Assembly: GCA_910587625.1 (NCBI GenBank)
Contig: CAJUMW010000003.1
Coordinates: 11,459-22,560, forward strand
DNA length: 11,102 nucleotides
Reading direction: 5' to 3'
Source: an uncultured Christensenellaceae bacterium
GTDB taxonomy: Bacteria > Bacillota > Clostridia > Christensenellales > Borkfalkiaceae
The notes under the pieces were generated by a model. It worked only from the letters and a program-made list of their open reading frames with translations. It was not told the DNA's origin and did not search any database. Below, piece by piece: positions 5,425 through 11,102 of this stretch. The position numbers were made by a program, and so were the translations under genes. Within the stretch, counting starts at the first letter, position 1. The number at the start of each line of letters is the position of its first letter.

Positions 5425-6753
5425 ATGCAAGAATTTTTTTGGGATAATTTCGACAGTTTTTATTTTATAGGTATCGGCGGAGTAAGTATGAGCGCGTTGG
5501 CAAAATTTTTGCTTTCACGCGGAAAAACTGTTGCCGGAAGCGACAGTTTCAATAGCGTATATACGCAGGAATTGAAAGAACTTGGAATAAATGTCGATAT
5601 CGGAGATGAAAGAGGGAAAATAGAAAGTCAAGTTGTAGTTTATACCGACGCGATAAACGAAAACGATTTTCAGCTTTCGGAAGCAAAAAATTCAGGTAAA
5701 AAAATGATTTCTCGCGGTAAACTGTTGTATGAAATAAGTCTTGCATTTAACAAAGTAATTGCCGTTTCAGGCTGTCACGGAAAGACCACGTGCTGTGCAA
5801 TGCTTGCACACATATTTAGTTGTGCAAATAAAAATTTTTGTTCGCATATAGGTGGTAGGGACATTGAATTTTCAAACTTTTATTACAGAGGAAGTGAATA
5901 TTTTATAACCGAAGCTTGTGAATATAAGAAAAATTTTTTATATTTAAAACCCTACGTTTCAGTTGTTTTAAATAGCGAACCCGACCATCTCGAATGCTAT
6001 GGAAGTGCCGAAAATTTAAAAAACGCATATAAAAATTTTGCAAATTCAGCTCAAATAAGCGTGGCAATGTGCGGAGACGGAATAGATTGCACCGCCGATT
6101 TCGGCTATCAAAACACTGCTCAATTTTATGCAGCAGATATTAAATCAGACAAGGGATGTTACTCCTTTAACGTATTTAACAGAGATAAAAAACTCGGATA
6201 TATTGAGCTTTCTGTTTACGGTAAACACAATATATTGAATGCGCTTGCTGCAATATCTGTCGCGGTGCATGAGGGTATAGACTTTGAAAATATCCACTGC
6301 GGACTTAAAAATTTTAAGGGTGTTGAACGCAGGTTCGAACAATTAGGGGAAGTAAACGAAGCTAAATGTATTGCCGACTATGCTCATCATCCAAACGAAA
6401 TTAAGGCGGCAATTTCATCGGTTGAAAATATTTACGACGGTAGACTTTTTGTTGTTTTTCAACCGCACACATATTCGCGAACAAAAAATTTGTTTGAAGA
6501 GTTTGTTGAGGTGCTTTCGGGCTTAAATAATCTTTTAATTTATAAGACGTATTCAGCAAGGGAATATTTTGACGACTCAGGCAGCGCGCTCACGCTTTCA
6601 CAGGCAATACATAAATCTAAATACGGAGACGACTTGCAGGATATTTTTGAGTTTATTTCGGGCGTGCAACGGGGGGATTTGGTGCTTTTTTTGGGCGCCG
6701 GAGATATATACGATATAGCAAAATCTATCATAAAAAAGTCAAATAGCATATAA
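5425..6753 (+). CDS. murC: UDP-N-acetylmuramate-L-alanine ligase MurC
   Basis: MurC is the ATP-dependent cytoplasmic ligase that adds the first stem amino acid, L-alanine, to UDP-MurNAc. Seen in the 442-residue product: the N-terminal Rossmann motif FYFIGIGGVSMSALA (12-26); the ATP P-loop GCHGKTT (116-122); ITEACEYKKNFLYLKPY (161-177); LNSEPDHLECY (182-192); the central-domain end GKHNILNALAA (266-276); then RRFE (302-305) and DYAHHPNEIKA (318-328); and QPHTYSRT (346-353) in the C-terminal ligase domain. The ACEY form is typical of clostridial MurC, as I recall. The P-loop has Cys where most MurC have Thr (GTHGKTT), with the catalytic Lys and following Thr kept. The start is uncertain: the ATG at 5398 would add nine hydrophobic residues and overlaps a possible -10, so I prefer 5425. 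Neither start has a clear Shine-Dalgarno. It is transcribed divergently from spoVG and ends before a hairpin. Confidence 0.96.
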   Translation: MQEFFWDNFDSFYFIGIGGVSMSALAKFLLSRGKTVAGSDSFNSVYTQELKELGINVDIGDERGKIESQVVVYTDAINENDFQLSEAKNSGKKMISRGKLLYEISLAFNKVIAVSGCHGKTTCCAMLAHIFSCANKNFCSHIGGRDIEFSNFYYRGSEYFITEACEYKKNFLYLKPYVSVVLNSEPDHLECYGSAENLKNAYKNFANSAQISVAMCGDGIDCTADFGYQNTAQFYAADIKSDKGCYSFNVFNRDKKLGYIELSVYGKHNILNALAAISVAVHEGIDFENIHCGLKNFKGVERRFEQLGEVNEAKCIADYAHHPNEIKAAISSVENIYDGRLFVVFQPHTYSRTKNLFEEFVEVLSGLNNLLIYKTYSAREYFDDSGSALTLSQAIHKSKYGDDLQDIFEFISGVQRGDLVLFLGAGDIYDIAKSIIKKSNSI

Positions 6754-6756
6754 ATG

Positions 6757-6794
6757 AAAAATGGCTGTATTTTTTAGGAAATAAAGCCATTTTT
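6757..6794 (+). terminator. Probable terminator after murC
   Basis: AAAAATGGCT at 6757-6766 pairs perfectly with AGCCATTTTT at 6785-6794, and the interior can extend the helix with further A-U pairs. It begins 4 bases after the murC stop. The 3' arm ends in five T, and more T-rich sequence follows after AC. The low GC content of the stem makes it weaker than the two upstream terminators, so some readthrough into ftsK is possible. Confidence 0.65.
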
Positions 6795-6807
6795 ACTTTT
6801 CATTTTG

Positions 6808-6836
6808 TTGTTATTTTTTTAAATAAATGATATAAT
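6808..6836 (+). promoter_or_regulatory. Extended -10 promoter for ftsK-rimO
   Basis: TTGTTA at 6808-6813 and a perfect TATAAT at 6831-6836 are separated by exactly 17 bases. TGA directly precedes TATAAT, giving the extended TGnTATAAT form. Predicted start is near 6843, with a leader of about 34 bases. It lies just downstream of the murC terminator, so ftsK-rimO looks like its own transcription unit. Confidence 0.75.
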
Positions 6837-6865
6837 AAGGAAAGAATAATTTCAGGCTTGTTTTT

Positions 6866-6879
6866 GGAGAATGAAAGTG
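6866..6879 (+). promoter_or_regulatory. ribosome binding site that decides the ftsK start (GTG at 6877)
   Basis: GGAG at 6866-6869 is only one base from the ATG at 6871 but seven bases from the in-frame GTG at 6877, a normal spacing. The GTG is therefore the more likely start, giving MSKKEKKNSG. The difference is two residues. Confidence 0.6.
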
Positions 6880-9800
6880 AGCAAAAAAGAGAAAAAAAAC
6901 AGCGGTAAAATTTCATATATATTTACTAGAGAAACTTTGGGAATGACGCTGATGCTATTTTCGGCAATAGTGCTTTTAATGCTTTGCAGCGGAAGCACGG
7001 TTTTTGCAGGGGTAGGTCAAGCTATTTGCACGTTATTGTACGGTACGTTTGGTTTCGGCAGCTTCTTTTTAGTTGCGCTTTTGGCATATTTGGGTTTTTG
7101 GCTGGTGTTTGAAAAATCTTTTCATATTTCGCTTAGAAAGTCGCTGACGGTTTCTTTTACGGTTTTTGCATTGTTTTTGCTTTTTCACGCCGTAACAACT
7201 CGCGACTATGTTCTTGAAAGTTACGGAAAATATATTTCAGACTGCTATTTTAATGCAGATAAAGGTTTTGTCGGATATACGTTCGGCGGTGTTGTTTCGG
7301 CTTTGTTGGTATATCCCGTAGCTAAAGTCGGCGGTTTTGTAACCGCTTTTGTATTGTTCTCTATTTTAGTGTTGCCACTCGGCTATTTGACGGTTTCGGC
7401 ATTTATGCGCGAGGGCTTATTTAGTAGAAAGAGCATTAGTCAAGGGCAAACTGTCGAAGAGCAGCAGCCTCAGCCCGAGCCCGTTGCGCAGCAGCAGGAA
7501 TATTATACAAGACAAGTGCCCGAAAACAATACGGTGCCTCAGCCCGAGCCTGTGCGCACACAACCTGTAACTAAGCAAAATGCTAAAATAAACGATGACG
7601 ACAATAAGTTTTCAAAGGACAATTTGGGTAGAAAAATATTGTTTGAAAAAGGTGAATTTGCCGCAGAAAGCTATCGTCGTAATATGATTTTTAACGAGGA
7701 TTCGTACTTTCATCATCCGACTACAAGCGAAGCGGATTATTTAAGCAGTTTTACTTCAAACGCTTCAAAAGAAAACAGGCCTCAACAAAAAACGTATTCC
7801 GAAAAGTATCAAGAGAGCGTTTATAACCAACAGCCTTCTATGCCTTCTAATTATGTTTATGGGGAAAAACCCGTCAGTGAACTAAAAGATTATACGGCGG
7901 CAAATACATATCCTAATAATTTTAGCGAGCAGCAAAATAATTGTTTCAATAATCAGGAAATTAACGTAACCAAGCCCGAGCCGGTCAATCCTTATCCTGT
8001 CGAAGAACGGTATCCGCGTGTGGAGGAAAATGTTGCCTCTCAACCTGAACCCGAAGTCGAACAGGATAAACCCCAATCTGTTTTTGAAAATTTACCCGAA
8101 CACCGTGACTCTTTTGTAAGACCCGAAGAGCGAGGTTCGGTTGGTTTTACCGACACCCGGCCCGAAATTCCCGAAACCCGTAAAGATGACAATAAGAAGG
8201 AAAATGTATTCGACTTTTTAAATACGCAGCCTGTGGATAGGGCGGTAATAAGGCGTGAGCGCTCAAATTCAGAGCTGTTTGACGACGAAGAAATGAGTAA
8301 AGACGAGGATACCGTCGACGAAGATATTTTCGGTAGACGGCGTACTCCCATTCAGCCCGAGCCTCAGCCTGAGCGCCCCATTATAAGGAGAGAGCCGACA
8401 AAACCTGTTGAGCCTGTGGCAAAACAGCGAGAAGAGGTTAAACCCGACTGTGCAACAAGCGAAAATTCAGAGCAAAAGCCCAAACATATTTGGAAAAAGT
8501 ATATAAGACCTTCGCTTGATTTGCTGGATAATTACCCCGATAACGCAAACGTTAATACTGCTGAAATTGAGGACAACAAGCAAATTATTGTTGAAACGCT
8601 TGCAAGGTTTAAAATTGCCAGCGAGGTTTCAAATGTTACGATAGGTCCCGCAATTACACGCTATGACGTTATAATTGAAGATAAAACTAATATAAAACGT
8701 TCGCTCGGTTATCGTGACGCAATTGCAATGGAACTGCGAAAGGACAATGTAAACGCATATTTGAACTATTCCAAAGGCGCTTTATCAATCGAAGTTCCCA
8801 ACAACAATCGCGCTATAGTCGGCTTAAAAACTATGCTTGCAAGCCAGAAATTTATAAACAGCAAGTCAAGTTCGCTTACGTTTGCGCTGGGTAAAAACGT
8901 CGAGGGGGAAATTGTATGCCCCGACATAACTAAAATGCCGCACCTATTGGTTGCCGGCACTACGGGCAGCGGTAAAAGTATTTGTTTAAGCGCACTGCTT
9001 GTAAGCCTACTGTATAAATACGGCCCCGAGGATTTGAGGTTGATACTCGTCGACCCTAAACAGGTTGAATTTATTTCCTATGATAAGTTGCCGCATCTTA
9101 TGATAAATGAAATTATCTACGATTGTGATAAGGCAATAAAAGCGCTTAACTGGGCTATAAAAGAAATGGAGCGGCGTTATTCACTTTTTAAAGAGATGAC
9201 CGAAGCCGGAATAGCCACCAAAAACCTTGACGAGTACAATGAAAATATCACGGGTGACGAAGAAAAACTTGCAAAAATCGTAATTGTTTTGGACGAGTTT
9301 GGTGATTTGATGTTGCAGGCAAAAAAGGACATTGAAAGCAGAATAATCAAACTTGTGCAAAAAGCTCGTGCCTGCGGCATTCACCTTATTCTTGCAACTC
9401 AGCGCCCTTCGGTAGACTGTATTACAGGACTTATAAAATCCAACTTACCAACGCGTATAGGATTTAAAGTCAACTCGTTCGACGATGCGCGCACCATCTT
9501 CGATATCGGCGGTGCGGAAAAGCTTTTGGGCAAGGGAGATTCATATTTCCGCTCCGCCGAAAGTCCCGACCTTGCGCGTATTCAGTGTTGTTTTGTGGGT
9601 TCTAAAGAGGTGCAAAAGGTTACCGACTTTGTAAAAGCAAACAACGAAACTTATTTCGACCAAAGTGTTTCGGACTATATCAATACAGTTGAACAGGAAG
9701 AAAAAGCTACTTCGATTGTCGGAGGCGATGACGAAAACAACGAGACAAAGATCGATGATACGTTTATAAAAGCATTGAAATATTGTGTTACGTCAAATCA

Positions 9801-9975
9801 GGCGTCGGTTTCTATGCTACAGCGCAGATTCCCCGTCGGATATATAAAAGCTTGCAAAATAATCGATTGGATGGAAAATATGACCTATATCACTCCGTCC
9901 GAAGGTTCTAAACCGAGAAAAGTTTTGCTGTCAAAAGAAGAATTTTTCAATATTTACGGAGACGTAGATGATTGA
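6877..9975 (+). CDS. ftsK: DNA translocase FtsK/SpoIIIE
   Basis: This is a septum-anchored hexameric ATPase that pumps chromosomal DNA during division or into the forespore. Seen in the 1032-residue product: a basic N-terminus; about four to five transmembrane segments (about 22-42, 47-79, 90-108, 132-177); an acidic Pro/Gln/Glu-rich linker from about 185 to 537; then the motor. In the motor, Walker A is GTTGSGKS (694-701, K700), followed by LILVDPKQVEF; Walker B is VIVLDEFGDLM (D806, E807), where DEFGDLM replaces the common DELADLM; then ILATQRPSVDCITGLIKSNLPTRI and GAEKLLGKGD. A C-terminal winged-helix gamma domain follows from about 955 with QASVSMLQRRFPVGY and GSKPRKVLLS. At roughly 350 residues the linker is long for Firmicutes and has repeated QPEP units. 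The gamma recognition helix is divergent. Own promoter; overlaps rimO by 8 bases. FtsK and SpoIIIE cannot be separated by sequence here. Confidence 0.95.
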   Translation: MSKKEKKNSGKISYIFTRETLGMTLMLFSAIVLLMLCSGSTVFAGVGQAICTLLYGTFGFGSFFLVALLAYLGFWLVFEKSFHISLRKSLTVSFTVFALFLLFHAVTTRDYVLESYGKYISDCYFNADKGFVGYTFGGVVSALLVYPVAKVGGFVTAFVLFSILVLPLGYLTVSAFMREGLFSRKSISQGQTVEEQQPQPEPVAQQQEYYTRQVPENNTVPQPEPVRTQPVTKQNAKINDDDNKFSKDNLGRKILFEKGEFAAESYRRNMIFNEDSYFHHPTTSEADYLSSFTSNASKENRPQQKTYSEKYQESVYNQQPSMPSNYVYGEKPVSELKDYTAANTYPNNFSEQQNNCFNNQEINVTKPEPVNPYPVEERYPRVEENVASQPEPEVEQDKPQSVFENLPEHRDSFVRPEERGSVGFTDTRPEIPETRKDDNKKENVFDFLNTQPVDRAVIRRERSNSELFDDEEMSKDEDTVDEDIFGRRRTPIQPEPQPERPIIRREPTKPVEPVAKQREEVKPDCATSENSEQKPKHIWKKYIRPSLDLLDNYPDNANVNTAEIEDNKQIIVETLARFKIASEVSNVTIGPAITRYDVIIEDKTNIKRSLGYRDAIAMELRKDNVNAYLNYSKGALSIEVPNNNRAIVGLKTMLASQKFINSKSSSLTFALGKNVEGEIVCPDITKMPHLLVAGTTGSGKSICLSALLVSLLYKYGPEDLRLILVDPKQVEFISYDKLPHLMINEIIYDCDKAIKALNWAIKEMERRYSLFKEMTEAGIATKNLDEYNENITGDEEKLAKIVIVLDEFGDLMLQAKKDIESRIIKLVQKARACGIHLILATQRPSVDCITGLIKSNLPTRIGFKVNSFDDARTIFDIGGAEKLLGKGDSYFRSAESPDLARIQCCFVGSKEVQKVTDFVKANNETYFDQSVSDYINTVEQEEKATSIVGGDDENNETKIDDTFIKALKYCVTSNQASVSMLQRRFPVGYIKACKIIDWMENMTYITPSEGSKPRKVLLSKEEFFNIYGDVDD
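7468..7553 (+). repeat. Short direct repeats coding QPEPV in the FtsK linker
   Basis: CCTCAGCCCGAGCCCGT at 7468-7484 recurs as CCTCAGCCCGAGCCTGT at 7537-7553 (one mismatch in 17). Related CAGCCCGAGCCTCAGCC sequence appears at 8353-8369. In protein they give PQPEPV and QPEPQPE in the disordered linker. This looks like in-frame repeat expansion within a low-complexity region. Confidence 0.7.
9958..9970 (+). promoter_or_regulatory. rimO ribosome binding site inside the ftsK 3' end
   Basis: GGAG at 9958-9961 lies six bases before the ATG at 9968, within the last codons of ftsK. The two genes overlap by 8 bases in different frames, so rimO translation is probably coupled to ftsK. Confidence 0.75.
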
Positions 9976-11102
9976 TTTTAAAACAAAGAAGTTTGGCTTA
10001 ATTTCGCTCGGTTGCGACAAAAACCGTGTTGATTCCGAAAAACTTTTGTCAATAATAAAGTCAAACGGCTGTAATTTGACCGACGATATAACAAAAGCGC
10101 AAGTGCTTATTATAAACACCTGCGCATTTTTGGAGGAGTCAAGAAGAGAAGCAATTGAAACTATTATCGACGGGGCGGCGTATAAGAGCGAAAATTTGGA
10201 AAAGATAGTAGTAACGGGCTGTTTGCCGCAAAAATTTATCGGGGAAACTTTTGACGCGCTTACCGAGGCAGACGTGTTTTTGGGCACTGACGACTACGAC
10301 AAATTTTTTGAAGCTCTGCAAGCTTCGTATAACGGAGATCGCATAAATTTTGTGGGGACAGGTACGGGAAATTTTTTGCCCGACAGGGTTATTACCACAC
10401 CGGAGCATTACGCTTATTTGAAAATTGCAGACGGCTGCAATAACCACTGTACTTATTGCCTTATTCCCAAAATACGGGGCAAATATGTAAGCTATCCTAT
10501 GGAGCAGCTAATAAATGAGGCGGAACACCTTGGAGATATAGCAGAGCTTATTTTGGTTGCGCAGGACGTTACGCGTTACGGTATAGATTTATACGGAGAA
10601 AAAAAATTAATAAAAATTTTGCAAAACCTGACAGCACTTGTCAACATTAATAGTGTAAGATTACTTTACTGTTATCCCGATATGATTGATGACGAGCTTA
10701 TCGCCGAAATTCGCGACAATCCAAAGATAATTAAATATATCGATATTCCTCTGCAACACAGTCAGAATAGAATATTAAAGCTTATGAACCGCAAGGGCAG
10801 CAGAGAAGAATATCTTGCATTAATTAAAAATTTGAGGGAAAATATTCCCGATATTGCAATCCGTTCTACCTTTATTACGGGATTTCCCACTGAATCGGAC
10901 GAGGATTTTGAAGGGCTTAAAAGTTTTATTCAAGAAGCGGAGCTCGATAATTGCGGATTTTTTGGCTATTCCAGAGAGCCTGACACGGCTGCTTATAAGT
11001 TAAAAGGACAAGTTCCTTGTTCGGTTAAGCGCAAGCGCGTTAAAGAGTTATATAAAGTTCAGCAACAAATTTCAAGGAGCAAGCTTAAAAAATATTTTGG
11101 TA
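9968..11102 (+). CDS. rimO: Ribosomal protein S12 methylthiotransferase RimO (3' truncated by the window)
   Basis: RimO is a radical-SAM enzyme with two 4Fe-4S clusters that adds a methylthio group to a conserved Asp of ribosomal protein S12. The first 378 residues are in the window. Seen: LGCDKNRVDSE, NTCAFLEESRREA and VVTGCLP supply the three N-terminal cluster cysteines C16, C52 and C85. DGCNNHCTYCLIPKIRG gives the radical-SAM CxxxCxxC at C157, C161 and C164. Later motifs are YIDIPLQHS, LKLMNRKGSREEY, RSTFITGFPTESDEDF and FGYSREPDTAAY. LGC-x-KN-x-VDSE with IPLQHS and GFP-E fits RimO; the tRNA-modifying MiaB and MtaB differ at these motifs. The C-terminal TRAM domain, about the last 60 residues, lies beyond the edge. 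It is translationally coupled to ftsK. As I recall, ftsK/spoIIIE-rimO-pgsA order is common in Clostridia, so pgsA may follow. Confidence 0.95.
   Translation, partial: MIDFKTKKFGLISLGCDKNRVDSEKLLSIIKSNGCNLTDDITKAQVLIINTCAFLEESRREAIETIIDGAAYKSENLEKIVVTGCLPQKFIGETFDALTEADVFLGTDDYDKFFEALQASYNGDRINFVGTGTGNFLPDRVITTPEHYAYLKIADGCNNHCTYCLIPKIRGKYVSYPMEQLINEAEHLGDIAELILVAQDVTRYGIDLYGEKKLIKILQNLTALVNINSVRLLYCYPDMIDDELIAEIRDNPKIIKYIDIPLQHSQNRILKLMNRKGSREEYLALIKNLRENIPDIAIRSTFITGFPTESDEDFEGLKSFIQEAELDNCGFFGYSREPDTAAYKLKGQVPCSVKRKRVKELYKVQQQISRSKLKKYFG

Noticed and set aside
8040..8351. A minus-strand serine-rich open frame opposite the FtsK linker
   Set aside because: Its Ser runs mirror the acidic codons of the linker, with no start signals or recognisable domain.
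1..11102. A hidden novel defence, mobile or CRISPR-type system
   Set aside because: All large frames are accounted for by division, cell-wall, SpoVG, FtsK and RimO families; no transposase, integrase, direct-repeat array, tRNA or attachment-site pattern was seen.

Overview
The window reads as chromosomal core sequence from an anaerobic low-GC Gram-positive bacterium, most likely an uncultured member of the Clostridia. The evidence is the division and cell-wall (dcw) gene content, a SpoVG homologue, a MurC with the ACEY-type motif I associate with clostridial MurC, an FtsK/SpoIIIE motor, AGGAG-like ribosome sites, sigma-A type promoters and A/T-rich intergenic gaps. I cannot place it to genus from sequence alone. 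No mobile element, CRISPR array, rRNA or tRNA is visible.

Layout. (1) Positions 2-2423, plus strand: the 3' end of ftsW, then murA and ftsQ/divIB, closed by a strong hairpin terminator. (2) Positions 2471-4930: a near-perfect sigma-A promoter drives an FtsA-like gene and ftsZ, closed by a 17-bp-stem terminator that also serves the opposite strand. (3) Positions 5017-5280, minus strand: spoVG, convergent with ftsZ and divergent from murC. (4) Positions 5425-6753, plus strand: murC, followed by a probable terminator. (5) Positions 6808 to the end, plus strand: an extended -10 promoter, ftsK/spoIIIE, then rimO overlapping ftsK by 8 bases and running off the window.

How the genes work together. 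MurA and MurC act in the cytoplasmic steps of peptidoglycan precursor synthesis. FtsW is the septal glycosyltransferase. FtsQ is a divisome membrane scaffold. FtsZ forms the division ring, and the FtsA-like protein would be its partner. FtsK/SpoIIIE pumps DNA through the closing septum. SpoVG is a small regulator tied to septation, sporulation and envelope physiology in Firmicutes. RimO modifies ribosomal protein S12 and appears to be here only through operon linkage with ftsK.

Most of the window is conserved housekeeping sequence, and I see no undescribed multi-gene system. The points most worth a second look are: an FtsA-like protein whose nucleotide-binding motifs are eroded and which lacks an obvious C-terminal membrane anchor, paired with an FtsZ that has an unusual C-terminal peptide; a tandemly duplicated, palindromic -10 region in the ftsA-ftsZ promoter; an altered DNA-reading helix in the FtsK gamma domain; a perfect hairpin in the murA leader; and spoVG inserted antisense between ftsZ and murC with dyad symmetries at its promoter.
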